64,000 bases of DNA from Gammaproteobacteria bacterium (GTDB taxonomy: Bacteria; Pseudomonadota; Gammaproteobacteria; Enterobacterales; Psychrobiaceae). Below the pieces are notes generated by a model that worked only from the letters and a program-made list of their open reading frames with translations, did not search any database and was not told where the DNA came from. Shown here one piece after another: positions 1 to 9,493 of the stretch. Made by a program: the position numbers and the translations under genes. Location of the stretch: positions 1-64,000 of the forward strand of contig JABSRU010000019.1 in the NCBI GenBank assembly GCA_013214965.1. Direction: 5' to 3'. Positions within the stretch are counted from its first letter, which is position 1, and the number at the start of each line of letters is the position of its first letter.

Positions 1-70
1 TAGTTAGCCTCATTGGTGGTCACGCCATGTATTTATATAAAATCAAAAAAGTTGCCTAGAGGTCTGATCA

Positions 71-304
71 ATGTCTGTTAGAACATTACAGCGTAAATTA
101 AAATTAGAAGGCAGCAGTTTTAATGAGTTATTTGATCGGTGTCGTCATCATTTGGCTTTAAAACTATTAACGGAACAGCAAGTACCGTTGATTGAAATTG
201 CCTTTATGTTGTGGTTTTCCGATCAAAGTAATTTTACTCGCGCCTTTAAGCGCTGGACCGGCATCAACCCGAAAGATTACCGATCCAAACAACATGCTTG
301 TTAA
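71..304 (+). pseudogene. AraC/XylS-family regulator, 3' remnant
   Basis: Only the C-terminal DNA-binding part of an AraC-family regulator survives. The readable 77 residues begin at the recognition helix (MSVRTLQRKL) and run through the second helix-turn-helix to FKRWTG and PKDYR, the usual AraC end. An in-frame TGA lies two codons before the ATG. The preceding helix can still be read in another frame (KKVA, then TAG, then RSD at about 45-66), so at least one stop and one frameshift separate it from the rest. The usually conserved glycine of the LGFSDQS motif is a tryptophan here (LWFSDQS), another sign of decay. Its stop codon overlaps the stop of the convergent sulfatase gene. The effector domain, if any remains, lies left of the window. 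Confidence 0.72.
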
Positions 305-2262
305 GGAGTCACAATATTAAATTGACCATCGGGCTTTTCAAATAATCTTAAAAATTTAATGATATCAAGGACACTGCCATCGGTGGTTAATTCATCACTA
401 AACAAAGTGTCTTTGATCCCCGCTTGACCAATTAACATTTTGATAAACAAGGGATGAGTGATGGTAATCGTACCTGCCGTTTCTGCGGTGCTATCTTCTC
501 TTGCTGGGTAATGACGAAGTACTGAATTTTTCACCTGCAGTAGATAGCTTTGCTTCAGGCCGGAAAAGGTAATTTTAATCGTAAGATCTAAATCAGCCGC
601 CTTGTCACTATTGAGTCTAACCGCCATTGATTCAAAGAATTTATCGACTGAGGTATTGCGTAAAATGTCGGTCATTTGGGTTAAGTCGATGCCTTTTTTT
701 GCAATGCCATTACGTAGCTCTTGGGCACCTGTTAAGTAAAAATTACGCCAAGGGGCCGATTCTGCTTGGTAACCCAATTGATCGTAGCTTTTGGCTAATA
801 AGACTTTGGCTGATTGGTTATCGGGATCTGCGAACACCACATGGTTGATTACCTGAGCAACCCAGCGATAATCCCCTTGATCATAATAATTTTGCGCCTT
901 GGTAATAACGGTGGCTGCGCCGCCCATCATCTCAACATAACGAATAGCAGCCTGACTTGGTGGAATTGGGTTTAAATGAGCTGGATTAGCATCGAACCAC
1001 CCCATATAATATTGATACACTGCTTTAGCATTGTGGCTGAGGCTACCGTAATAACCACGGTTGGCAAAATAACGGGTTAACGCGGGAGGTAACTTTATTT
1101 GTTCGGCAATTTCAACACCCGTTAGCCCTTGGTTAAGCATACGAACGCTTTGGTCATGAATATATTTATACAAGTCCCGTTGATTGGTTAGAAAAGTTCT
1201 TACATTATCATTACCCCATACTGGCCAATGATGACTACCAAAATAAAGATCCGCATGACCAAATTGTTGCAATGCTTGATCTATTTTTGAACTCCATTTA
1301 GTAGCATTTCTTACTTGTGCACCACGCAGCGTGTAAAGGTTGTGCATGTTGCGTGAGACTAACTCTGCGCCACAAAAAGCTTTGAGTTGCGGTAAGTAAA
1401 AGGTAATTTCAGCCACCGATTCAGTGCCCGAGGCATCTTGAAACACAAACTCTAAACCATCGATATTTTTGGTGGTAAGCTCCTCGGTAATGAGTTCCGT
1501 TGGCTTAACGATGCCGAAAGAACCAAAAGCGGGGCCTGTTCCTAGACCAGAACCTACGTGACCAGTCGCATTTCTGGGTAAATTTTTACCATACATAAAT
1601 ACTGAACGACGTGCCATCGCGGTGCCAGCAATAATATTTTCGCTGGTGGCGGCTTCCATGAAATAGCTAGGGGCAATCACTCGAATATTTTTGGCAATAA
1701 TTTGCTCCGGTGACACAACACCAAGTACGCCACCAAAGTGATCCATATGAGCATGGGTTAAAATAACCGCTTTGATGGGATGAACGCCGAGATGCTTTTG
1801 GGCAAAAGCTAAGGCGGCAGTGGCGGTTTCTTTGGCGGTGAGCGGATCAACAATAATCCAACCAGTGTCGCCTTCAATAATGGTCATGTTGGCAAAATCA
1901 AAACCGCGCACTTGGTAAATCCGGTCCGTTACTTTAAATAAACCACGAATATTATTGAGTTTGGCCTGACGCCACAAACTAGGATTGACCGTGTCGGGAG
2001 CTGCGCCTTGAACAAACCGATAGTCAGTCATATTCCAAATGGTTTGGTCGTCGCTATCTTTAACCTGCAATGAATCTTCTAATGCCACTAAGCCACGTTT
2101 AGCATCGACAAAATCTTGCTGATCGTTAAGATCTACTTGTGAAGCCGTTTGCTGATGAGATTTTACCGTTGCGGCAGTGACCTCGTTAGAGGTTAGAATG
2201 ACTTCCGAACCACAACCGACGAGTGAGCCAATACAGCATAAAATCGATAAACTCTTTAACAT
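301..2262 (-). CDS. Exported alkyl sulfatase, metallo-beta-lactamase superfamily (SdsA1/BDS1 type)
   Basis: 653 residues, matching the linear alkyl (dodecyl) sulfatase family, which hydrolyses alkyl sulfate esters to alcohol and sulfate with a binuclear zinc centre. The lipoprotein signal is MLKSLSILCC followed by a lipobox ending LVGC. The metal motif THAHMDH is at about residues 169-175 (H170, H172, D174, H175). Further family signatures include the GTGPAFGSFG stretch and FGSHHWPVWG. The C-terminal 130 or so residues fit the SCP2-like domain these enzymes use to bind the alkyl chain. Most characterised members are periplasmic or secreted; the lipobox suggests membrane anchoring here. It is a lone gene, convergent with the AraC remnant, which may once have been its neighbour regulator. 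The physiological substrate is not shown by sequence. Confidence 0.9.
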   Translation of the reverse strand: MLKSLSILCCIGSLVGCGSEVILTSNEVTAATVKSHQQTASQVDLNDQQDFVDAKRGLVALEDSLQVKDSDDQTIWNMTDYRFVQGAAPDTVNPSLWRQAKLNNIRGLFKVTDRIYQVRGFDFANMTIIEGDTGWIIVDPLTAKETATAALAFAQKHLGVHPIKAVILTHAHMDHFGGVLGVVSPEQIIAKNIRVIAPSYFMEAATSENIIAGTAMARRSVFMYGKNLPRNATGHVGSGLGTGPAFGSFGIVKPTELITEELTTKNIDGLEFVFQDASGTESVAEITFYLPQLKAFCGAELVSRNMHNLYTLRGAQVRNATKWSSKIDQALQQFGHADLYFGSHHWPVWGNDNVRTFLTNQRDLYKYIHDQSVRMLNQGLTGVEIAEQIKLPPALTRYFANRGYYGSLSHNAKAVYQYYMGWFDANPAHLNPIPPSQAAIRYVEMMGGAATVITKAQNYYDQGDYRWVAQVINHVVFADPDNQSAKVLLAKSYDQLGYQAESAPWRNFYLTGAQELRNGIAKKGIDLTQMTDILRNTSVDKFFESMAVRLNSDKAADLDLTIKITFSGLKQSYLLQVKNSVLRHYPAREDSTAETAGTITITHPLFIKMLIGQAGIKDTLFSDELTTDGSVLDIIKFLRLFEKPDGQFNIVTP

Positions 2263-2467
2263 AATTGTTACCTATTATTATTTATATGAATTAAGCATAC
2301 TGCGATTGATTCTCTGGTGGTGCTCTTTGGCTGACAATTGTTGGTGATTGAGCGACATAACTAATGATTTTTAGTTATAAGGAGCCCAATTACACTGAAT
2401 TTCAACTGATATTTCGTTTTAAGTATCGTTATTAGACTAAAGTTTATAAATTGTTAATGATTTGTAA

Positions 2468-2496
2468 TTGACAGCGCGCCAATTAATCGCCATGCT
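2468..2496 (+). promoter_or_regulatory. Candidate sigma-70 promoter of the thr operon
   Basis: A perfect TTGACA lies at 2468-2473. Seventeen bases later comes CATGCT (2491-2496), a poor -10 (three of six consensus bases). It is about 35 bp upstream of the leader peptide start, the right place for an attenuated operon. The rest of 2263-2529 is AT-rich spacer in which I see nothing else. Confidence 0.35.
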
Positions 2497-2529
2497 GTGA
2501 TTAACTTTTTAACGCAAGACATTATATAG

Positions 2530-2598
2530 ATGCTTACTAATCGCCTAACCCATATTATTACCATTACCACCGGGATTATTAACCGGCGGCTCGGGTGA
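2530..2598 (+). CDS. thrL: thr operon leader peptide
   Basis: A 22-codon reading frame, too short for routine gene calling. It starts with ATG at 2530 and stops with TGA at 2596-2598. It contains five Thr codons (residues 3, 7, 11, 13, 14) and five Ile codons (9, 10, 12, 16, 17), concentrated in the stretch IITITTGII. That is the regulatory logic of enteric thrL: ribosome stalling on low Thr-tRNA or Ile-tRNA favours an antiterminator and lets transcription enter thrABC. The terminator half follows at 2623-2655. The peptide itself probably has no other function. Confidence 0.9.
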   Translation: MLTNRLTHIITITTGIINRRLG

Positions 2599-2622
2599 AT
2601 GCGTTAAAAATAAACATTCCTA

Positions 2623-2655
2623 AAACCCGCGCCCTAACCGACGCGGGTTTTTTTA
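2623..2655 (+). terminator. Threonine attenuator (intrinsic terminator)
   Basis: The GC-rich stem AAACCCGCG (2623-2631) pairs with CGCGGGTTT (2642-2650) and is followed by a run of T. It lies between thrL and thrA, 28 bp before the thrA ATG. Its position after a Thr/Ile-rich leader identifies it as the attenuator. Confidence 0.9.
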
Positions 2656-2682
2656 TGCTTTTGATATTTTGAGGACAAATTA

Positions 2683-5154
2683 ATGCGAGTAATGAAATTT
2701 GGTGGTTCTTCGCTAGCCAATATTGAAACAATTGAACGGGTCGCCAATATTTTGGTTGAACGCTCGGCTCAAGATCAATTAGCCGTGGTTTTGTCTGCGC
2801 CAGGAAAAACCACCAATAATTTAGTCGAAGCGGTGAAACTTAATTGTCAGGGACAAGACGGTGCCGCTGCAATTACCCGTATTGAACAAACTTTCCGTGC
2901 CATTGTTGATGGCTTAGGTGCTAAATACCCGACCTTTGATGTGGCCCAGCTTGATACTGTGTGGGCTAAGGAAAGCGAATTGCTTAATCGTACCCTGCAT
3001 GGGGTGCGTTTGTTGGCACAATGTCCCGATAACATCCACGCGCAATTGTTAGTGATTGGTGAGCGACTAAGTATTGGGATCATGAGCCAGCTATTGAAAG
3101 TGTTGGGAGTGAGTAACGACTTTTTACTACCAAGCGAATTCATGATGGCCGATAGCAACTATTTAGAAGCACAAGTTGATATTGAAAGCTCGCGAGATAA
3201 AATAGCCGATAAGGATTTATCGGGATCTCGCATTTGGCTTATGCCAGGTTTTACTGCGGTTAACGATCAGGGAGAAATAGTCACCTTAGGTCGTAATGGT
3301 TCTGATTATTCAGCCGCCTGTTTGGCTGCCTGTTTACGGGCTGATTGTTGCGAAATTTGGACCGATGTTGATGGCGTTTATAATGCCGATCCTCGGTTAG
3401 TTAAAGACGCGCAATTAATTGATAAGTTAAGTTACCAAGAAGCGATGGAGCTTTCTTACTTTGGCGCTAAAGTGTTGCATCCGAAAACGGTTGCGCCCAT
3501 TGCTCAATATCATATTCCTTGTTTGATCAAAAATACCTTTAATCCGCAAGCGCCGGGTTCGTTGGTTTGTTCTGATCGTAGCGATGATGAAAACCAAGTG
3601 AAAGCGATTTCTAATCTTGATGATGTCTCGATGATTAGCGTGTCAGGTCCTGGGATGAAAGGGATGGTTGGCATGGCAAGTCGTATTTTCGAAGCGATTT
3701 CTCGCGCAGGTGTTTCAGTCAGCTTAATCACCCAGTCATCATCTGAATATAGCATCTGTTTTTGTGTGCCATCGGAAGATCAATTAATTGCCCGTCAGGC
3801 ACTTGAAACTGAGTTTGAATTAGAATTACGCAGCGATTTACTTGAACCTTTTGAGATTCGTCATCAGTTGGCGATTGTGTCATTGATTGGCGATCGGATG
3901 AAAACCGTGCAAGGGGTGGCAGCTAAGTTCTTCCAAGCCTTGTCTCAAGCGCGGGTTAATGTCATTGCCATTGCACAGGGTTCTTCAGAGCGTTCAATCT
4001 CAACCGTGGTCGATCAACATCGTTGTAGCCGAGCTATTAAAGCATGTCATCAACGTTTTTTTAATTCGTCACAGTATATCGATTTGTTTTTAGTCGGCTG
4101 CGGTAATGTTGGTCAAGAGCTGTTACAGCAAATTGAAACTCAGACCGAATATTTAGCCAAAAAAAATATTGTGATCAGGTTATGCGGTTTAGCTAATTCT
4201 CGGCAAATGGTCTTAAATGCCGAAGGCATGCCGGTGAGTGAGTGGCAGCAATTGTTAGCAGCGACTGACAGTGGTTATGATGTTGACCAATTGATTAGTT
4301 TTGCTAAAGAAAATCACCTATTGAATCCACTCGTAGTTGATTGTACCAGTAGCCAAAAAATTGCCGATCAATATGTTGCTTTGCTCGAAGCTGGTTTCCA
4401 TGTTGTTACGCCGAATAAAAAAGCCAACACCAGTAGCCAAGAATATTATCATGCGCTGCGTAAAGCGGCGTTAGTGAAGCGTCGTCGCTTCTTATATGAA
4501 ACAACCGTTGGTGCCGGTTTACCAGTCATCGACAACTTGCAAAACTTGCTCAGCGCTGGTGATGAATTAAGTTCGTTTAGTGGCGTGTTGTCAGGATCAC
4601 TATCTTATATTTTTGGTCAGTTAGATGAGGGGATGACATTATCGCAAGCCACCACGATTGCTAAAAATAAATGTTTTACCGAACCTGATCCCCGTGATGA
4701 CCTAAGCGGGATGGATGTTGCTCGCAAAGTGCTTATTTTAGCCCGTGAAGCGGGAATGGAATTAGAGTTAGCCGATATTGAAGTCGAGTCGGTGCTGCCA
4801 AGCAGTTTTGATGATTCTGGCTCGGTTGAAGAATTTATGGCGCGCTTACCGCAGGTCGATGCTGAAATTTCAGCGCGGATCGAGCAAGCCGCTGGCGAAG
4901 GCAAAGTACTTAGATATGTTGGTAGCATCGATGGTGAGGGGGATAACCGTCGCTGTAAAGTTGAAGTGCGTGCTGTTGCGGCCAGCGATCCGCTCTACAG
5001 TGTTAAAGGTGGCGAAAATGCCTTGGCGTTTTATTCTCGTTATTATCAGCCATTGCCATTTGTATTACGGGGGTACGGTGCGGGTAATTCAGTAACCGCT
5101 GCCGGTGTTTTTGCTGATATGCTAAGAACCTTAGCTTGGCAACGTGAGGTTTAA
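2683..5154 (+). CDS. thrA: Bifunctional aspartokinase I / homoserine dehydrogenase I
   Basis: 823 residues, the normal size for ThrA (about 820). It catalyses the first and third steps of threonine synthesis: aspartate phosphorylation and NADPH-dependent reduction of aspartate semialdehyde. The N-terminal kinase domain (about 1-295) starts with [10 protein letters not shown] and has the [10 protein letters not shown] motif. The central part (about 310-460) holds two ACT-like units, seen in [11 protein letters not shown] and VSLIGDRMK, which in this family bind threonine for feedback inhibition. The dehydrogenase domain begins near residue 465 with the nucleotide-binding LVGCGNVGQ and includes VTPNKKAN and [10 protein letters not shown]. 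The start follows a GAGGAC ribosome-binding site. It is the first structural gene after the attenuator; its TAA is immediately followed by the thrB ATG. Confidence 0.97.
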   Translation: MRVMKFGGSSLANIETIERVANILVERSAQDQLAVVLSAPGKTTNNLVEAVKLNCQGQDGAAAITRIEQTFRAIVDGLGAKYPTFDVAQLDTVWAKESELLNRTLHGVRLLAQCPDNIHAQLLVIGERLSIGIMSQLLKVLGVSNDFLLPSEFMMADSNYLEAQVDIESSRDKIADKDLSGSRIWLMPGFTAVNDQGEIVTLGRNGSDYSAACLAACLRADCCEIWTDVDGVYNADPRLVKDAQLIDKLSYQEAMELSYFGAKVLHPKTVAPIAQYHIPCLIKNTFNPQAPGSLVCSDRSDDENQVKAISNLDDVSMISVSGPGMKGMVGMASRIFEAISRAGVSVSLITQSSSEYSICFCVPSEDQLIARQALETEFELELRSDLLEPFEIRHQLAIVSLIGDRMKTVQGVAAKFFQALSQARVNVIAIAQGSSERSISTVVDQHRCSRAIKACHQRFFNSSQYIDLFLVGCGNVGQELLQQIETQTEYLAKKNIVIRLCGLANSRQMVLNAEGMPVSEWQQLLAATDSGYDVDQLISFAKENHLLNPLVVDCTSSQKIADQYVALLEAGFHVVTPNKKANTSSQEYYHALRKAALVKRRRFLYETTVGAGLPVIDNLQNLLSAGDELSSFSGVLSGSLSYIFGQLDEGMTLSQATTIAKNKCFTEPDPRDDLSGMDVARKVLILAREAGMELELADIEVESVLPSSFDDSGSVEEFMARLPQVDAEISARIEQAAGEGKVLRYVGSIDGEGDNRRCKVEVRAVAASDPLYSVKGGENALAFYSRYYQPLPFVLRGYGAGNSVTAAGVFADMLRTLAWQREV

Positions 5155-6111
5155 ATGAGCAAACAAGCAATTAGAGTATTTGCGCCAGCCTCGATGGGTA
5201 ATGTCAGCGTCGGCTTTGACGTTCTCGGCGCGGCGTTAGCGCCAATTGACGGCACATTATTAGGGGATTGCGTCACCATTAGCGAATTGGCGCAAGGAAT
5301 TGAAGTTTCAACTATTGGTACTTTTGCCCATAAGCTACCAAGCGATCCTAAACTGAACATTGTTTACGACTGCGCAGTTGCTTATCAAGCAGCCTTACAA
5401 GCAAAAGGCATTAGTTACCAAGGGCTAAAAATTGTATTGGAAAAGTTATTACCGGTTGGTAGCGGTTTAGGATCTAGTGCTGCCTCGGTGGTTGCTGCTT
5501 TGTATGCGCTCAATGAATTCTATGAAAATGCATTATCAAAGCATGCGCTGCTATTGTTAATGGGTCAGTTAGAAGGTCAAATTAGCGGTAGCGTTCATTA
5601 TGACAATGTCGCCCCAAGTTACCTCGGTGGCTTACAATTGATGATTGATCAGCCCGGACAACTTTGCAGTGATATTCCAAGTTTTGATGCTTGGTATTGG
5701 GTGGTCGCTTATTCTGGGGTTAGTGTCTCGACGGCTGAGTCTCGAAAAATCATGCCAACGGAAATCCCATTAGCAACCGCCTTAAAATTTGGTCAAAATC
5801 TCGCGACATTTATTAGCGCCAGCCATCAAGGCAATAGTCAACTCGCCGCGCAAGTTCTGGTGGACGTGATAGCCGAGCCTGTGCGCGGTGTGATTATCCC
5901 TGGCTTTATTGCTGCTAAACAAGCGATGCTTGAACTAGGCGCAATGGCTAGTGGCATTAGTGGCAGTGGTCCAACATTATTTGCGGTGACTGACGATTTA
6001 GTTAAAGCGCAGCAATTAGAACAATATTTACAACAACATTATTTACAAACAGATGAGGGATTTAGCCACATCTGTAAACTCGATATTCAAGGTGCCCGGA
6101 GGGAGGCGTAA
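5155..6111 (+). CDS. thrB: Homoserine kinase
   Basis: 318 residues, a GHMP-family kinase that phosphorylates homoserine on its hydroxyl in the cytoplasm. The opening segment ASMGNVSVGFDVLG and the ATP-binding loop PVGSGLGSSAAS (about 100-111) are typical. The third GHMP motif is near residues 262-270 (GISGSGPT). The ATG abuts the thrA stop with no spacer, and GAGG at the end of thrA serves as ribosome-binding site, so translation is probably coupled. Length and motifs match enterobacterial ThrB (about 310 residues). The gene ends one base before the thrC GTG. Confidence 0.97.
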   Translation: MSKQAIRVFAPASMGNVSVGFDVLGAALAPIDGTLLGDCVTISELAQGIEVSTIGTFAHKLPSDPKLNIVYDCAVAYQAALQAKGISYQGLKIVLEKLLPVGSGLGSSAASVVAALYALNEFYENALSKHALLLLMGQLEGQISGSVHYDNVAPSYLGGLQLMIDQPGQLCSDIPSFDAWYWVVAYSGVSVSTAESRKIMPTEIPLATALKFGQNLATFISASHQGNSQLAAQVLVDVIAEPVRGVIIPGFIAAKQAMLELGAMASGISGSGPTLFAVTDDLVKAQQLEQYLQQHYLQTDEGFSHICKLDIQGARREA

Positions 6112-6112
6112 C

Positions 6113-7390
6113 GTGGAACTGTATAATTTAAAGAAAAATGAGCAGCGTGTGAGTTTTTCACAAGCGGTAAAATTAGGATTAGGGGATAACCAAGGGTTAT
6201 TTTTTCCAACGCAAGTACCAGCATTAACTGATATCGATGCGTTATTAAAGCAAGACTTTGTGAGCCGTAGTGTCACTATTCTCGATGCTTGGCTTGGCGA
6301 TGAACTGGGTAGCGATAATGTCGAAACCATGGTCCGAAAAGCCTTTAATTTTCCATTGGCAGTTACGGCCGTTAACAGTCAAACCTATGCACTTGAGTTA
6401 ACTCATGGCCCAACCTTAGCGTTTAAAGATTTTGGTGCCCGCTTTATGGCGCAATGTCTTAACTTGCTATGTAAAGATGAACGAGCAACGATTTTAACCG
6501 CGACATCTGGCGATACTGGAGCGGCGGTTGCTCATGCCTTTTATGGTCTAGATAACATCAAGGTTGCAGTGCTTTACCCTAAAGGAAAAATCAGCTTGTT
6601 ACAGGAAAAGCTATTTTGTACGTTAGGGGGTAATATTCACACCTTCTCGGTTGAAGGCAGCTTTGATGACTGTCAGCAATTAGTGAAAGACTCTTTCGAC
6701 GATTTAGAATTTAAGCAAGAAATTCGCTTAAATTCGGCTAACTCGATTAATATCTCACGCCTATTAGCACAAATTTGTTACTACTTTGAAGCGGTTGCTC
6801 AAGTACCTGCAGATAAGCGCGATAATTTAGTGATTAGCGTGCCAAGTGGCAATTTTGGCGATTTAACTGCTGGCTTATTAGCTAAAGCGATGGGGCTACC
6901 CGTGAAACGCTTTATGGCAGCGACTAATGAAAATGACACTGTGCCACGTTATTTAGCAACGGGTGAGTGGCAGCCGCAGCCGACCATTTCGACCCGTGCT
7001 AACGCGATGGATGTGTCAGCGCCAAATAACTGGCCGCGCATTGAAGAACTGATGAAAGTGCAAGGTTGGGATAAATCACTAGTGAGTGGTATTAAAGTCA
7101 CTGAAAGTGAGATGTGCCAAGGCTTAAAAGATTTACACGCACAAGGTTATTTGTGCGAGCCCCACGGTGCAATTGCAGCTTTTGCGTTAAAAAACACCCT
7201 AATGGCCGATGAAACCGGTATTTTCCTGTGTACTGCTCATCCGGCTAAATTCCAAGAGTCGGTGGAAGATATTCTTAATATTAAACTTGAACTACCGCAG
7301 CCATTGGCGGATGTCGCTGATAAAGCCATCTTATCAAAAGAGATTTCGGCTGATTTTTCTGAGCTAAAGCAAAGTATTTTGGCGATTTAA
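6113..7390 (+). CDS. thrC: Threonine synthase
   Basis: 425 residues from the GTG at 6113. This PLP enzyme converts O-phosphohomoserine to threonine, the last step of the pathway. I chose GTG because the protein then begins MELYNLKKN, matching E. coli ThrC (MKLYNLKDH), and because GGGAGG lies seven bases upstream. A longer in-frame ATG at 6053 would add 20 residues encoded inside thrB. The PLP lysine is K105 in LAFKDFG; the phosphate-binding ATSGDTGAA and SVPSGNFGDL motifs are present. The start sits one base past the thrB stop, so the three genes form one translationally coupled operon. No convincing terminator is visible after it. Confidence 0.96.
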   Translation: MELYNLKKNEQRVSFSQAVKLGLGDNQGLFFPTQVPALTDIDALLKQDFVSRSVTILDAWLGDELGSDNVETMVRKAFNFPLAVTAVNSQTYALELTHGPTLAFKDFGARFMAQCLNLLCKDERATILTATSGDTGAAVAHAFYGLDNIKVAVLYPKGKISLLQEKLFCTLGGNIHTFSVEGSFDDCQQLVKDSFDDLEFKQEIRLNSANSINISRLLAQICYYFEAVAQVPADKRDNLVISVPSGNFGDLTAGLLAKAMGLPVKRFMAATNENDTVPRYLATGEWQPQPTISTRANAMDVSAPNNWPRIEELMKVQGWDKSLVSGIKVTESEMCQGLKDLHAQGYLCEPHGAIAAFALKNTLMADETGIFLCTAHPAKFQESVEDILNIKLELPQPLADVADKAILSKEISADFSELKQSILAI

Positions 7391-7501
7391 TTGATCGGAT
7401 GACAATATGCTGGATAGATTATTTATCTGGCGTATTTTGTTTGAATTTTTCAAAATTTTAGTTAAAATAAGTGAGGATTATCACACGTAAAAGGAATTAC
7501 A

Positions 7502-7921
7502 ATGAATGAAGATACAATAGTCTCTTCGCGGATTGATAGCGTGGAAATACGTTATATTGCAGAGAATATTTTTGAACTTATCCCCGACGATAATTTAGAA
7601 ATTACCTTTGCTCGTACTGAAAATATGTATCGTTATATGTTAAACAATTCATCTGGAAAGATCTCAGTATTGGTTAATCGCCGCTTTCATTTTTCAACTC
7701 CCCTAGAAGTGATAAATAAACATTTATCTTTTGAATGGGTTACCTGCTGGGCCGTACTTTGTCATAGCACAAGGTCAAAGACATTAACTCAAATAGTGGT
7801 GTTAGCAAGTAGCGTAAGTAAAGAGCGGGTTAAGATTTTTGCTAATCGGGCTAAATTATTAATATGGCTTAAAAGCCAACATCAAAAAAATTACAGTCAA
7901 TTAGAAAGCCGCAAGATGTAA
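7502..7921 (+). CDS. Hypothetical protein, possibly STAS/SpoIIAA-like
   Basis: 139 residues with no signal peptide or membrane segment. I do not recognise a characterised family with certainty. The pattern of an N-terminal strand region (EIRYIAENIFELI), a central SGKISVLVNRR and a hydrophobic helix-strand alternation (WAVLCHS, LTQIVVLASS) recalls the small alpha/beta STAS/SpoIIAA-like proteins, but no serine phosphorylation site can be assigned. AAGGAA lies six bases before the ATG. It stands alone between thrC and a peptidase gene, with about 110 bp of AT-rich DNA on each side. A regulatory role is only a guess from the fold resemblance. Confidence 0.6.
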   Translation: MNEDTIVSSRIDSVEIRYIAENIFELIPDDNLEITFARTENMYRYMLNNSSGKISVLVNRRFHFSTPLEVINKHLSFEWVTCWAVLCHSTRSKTLTQIVVLASSVSKERVKIFANRAKLLIWLKSQHQKNYSQLESRKM

Positions 7922-8032
7922 CAGCAGTATTTACTTAAGTGATAAGTATTATCAATTTTGTTACAATTTTTTCCTCGCGGCTGAGCTTTATTTGTTAAAG
8001 TAATGAAAAACTTTATTAAATAAGGACATATT

Positions 8033-9484
8033 TTGCAATTTCCCACTCTTATGAGGGGCGCTGGTATCGCAGGCTTACTGAGCCTGTCGCTGAGCGTCGG
8101 AGCAACGACTTCAGAATCTCTATCATTATCATCTTGTTTTTTAGAAGGTTTATCTCAAAGTGTTCAATGTGGCACTTTAACAGTCCCTGAAAATTGGAGT
8201 AACCCAGGGACGGCTAAGGTTCAATTGAATGTGACGGTAATCCCGGCCATCGCCTCAACACCGAAAAAAGATCCGTTATTTTTATTAATGGGTGGTCCTG
8301 GTCAAGCAGCGGTTGAATTAGCCCCTATGCTAAGCCGAGTCTTTGCCAAAGCCCGTCAAGATCGTGAATTAGTGTTAATTGACCAACGTGGCACAGGCAA
8401 GTCGAGCCCATTATTGTGTGAAGATGAGCAAGCGAATATCTATTATGATGTTTTTAGCGATTTTTCTGCGGAAGATGTTAAAACTTGTCTTGCTGGTTAT
8501 CAGGTCGACTTATCACAATATAATACCAATAGCGCGGTGCTAGATTTTGAAGCCGTACGTAAAGCTTTAGGCTATGAGCAAATTAATTTATACGGCATTT
8601 CTTATGGTTCACGGGCGGCGTTGGTTTATATGCGCGACAAGCCAGAGGCATTGCGCAGCGTTATTTTAGATGGCGTTGTACCAACGCAAGTCGTGGTTGG
8701 TCCGATGGGCACAGAAGCTGAACGTGCATTTGATATTTTAGTCGCACAATGTAGTGAACGCGAAAAGTGTGCCGCTCAATATCCTAACTTATTGACCGAT
8801 TATCAAAAAATAAAAACACAATTAACCGCCAATACTTTAACCACCCAAGTGGCACATCCGGTAACGGATAAGCCGATGACCTTACGGGTCGATGTTAAGA
8901 AATTTATCGAACTATTACGTTCGCAAATGTATGGCATTGGTTCTCGTGAGCTTATTCCTTACATCATCAGCGAATTTTCGAAAGAGAATTACAAACCTTT
9001 TATTGGCATTATGTCGCAAGGTGAAAACAGTAAAGGAAAAATGTATACCGGTTTAACGATGAATATTTTATGTAATGAAGATATTCCTCGCGTGACTCCC
9101 GAACAATTAGCCGCCGAAGCCGCTAATCGATTCTCAGGTAATCATTCGTTCGAAGCTTTTACGAGTGTTTGTCAGTTATGGCCAAAATTTACTGCACCGG
9201 CTAATTTTGGCGAACCAGTGATCTCAGATATTCCAACCATGGTGTTATCGGGAAATCTTGATCCTGTCACGCCACCGGCTTGGGGCGAACTCGCTGTCAA
9301 AGGATTAAAAAATTCAAAACATTATATTGCCCAAGATGCTGGACATGGTTTGGTCACTCAAACCTGTGCCGCTGAGATGGTCAGTGATTTTGTAAAACAG
9401 TTGTCATTTGATGACGTTGACGAAAGTTGTTTAAAAGATGTGCCACAGCGTGGTTTTTTACTGAACAATAACGGTAACTGGTAA
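8033..9484 (+). CDS. Secreted alpha/beta-hydrolase peptidase, S33 / tripeptidyl aminopeptidase-like
   Basis: 483 residues from a TTG start. This start has AAGGAC five bases upstream, whereas the next in-frame ATG (8051) has none. The N-terminus is a signal peptide with a hydrophobic core (GIAGLLSLSLSVGA). The alpha/beta-hydrolase core shows the oxyanion motif LMGGPGQAA, the nucleophile elbow GISYGS, the acid in SGNLDPVTPP and the histidine in DAGHGL. The last part fits the TAP-like C-terminal domain found in exported aminopeptidases of family S33. It probably trims peptides in the periplasm or outside the cell. It lies nine bases before the ABC transporter pair and may be cotranscribed with it; the POT peptide symporter lies just beyond that pair. 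The exact specificity is not readable. Confidence 0.85.
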   Translation: MQFPTLMRGAGIAGLLSLSLSVGATTSESLSLSSCFLEGLSQSVQCGTLTVPENWSNPGTAKVQLNVTVIPAIASTPKKDPLFLLMGGPGQAAVELAPMLSRVFAKARQDRELVLIDQRGTGKSSPLLCEDEQANIYYDVFSDFSAEDVKTCLAGYQVDLSQYNTNSAVLDFEAVRKALGYEQINLYGISYGSRAALVYMRDKPEALRSVILDGVVPTQVVVGPMGTEAERAFDILVAQCSEREKCAAQYPNLLTDYQKIKTQLTANTLTTQVAHPVTDKPMTLRVDVKKFIELLRSQMYGIGSRELIPYIISEFSKENYKPFIGIMSQGENSKGKMYTGLTMNILCNEDIPRVTPEQLAAEAANRFSGNHSFEAFTSVCQLWPKFTAPANFGEPVISDIPTMVLSGNLDPVTPPAWGELAVKGLKNSKHYIAQDAGHGLVTQTCAAEMVSDFVKQLSFDDVDESCLKDVPQRGFLLNNNGNW

Positions 9485-9493
9485 GGATTAACC

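Noticed and set aside
6053..6112. Longer ATG start for thrC
   Set aside because: It adds 20 residues encoded inside thrB with no similarity to ThrC. GTG at 6113 has a GGGAGG site and aligns with E. coli ThrC.
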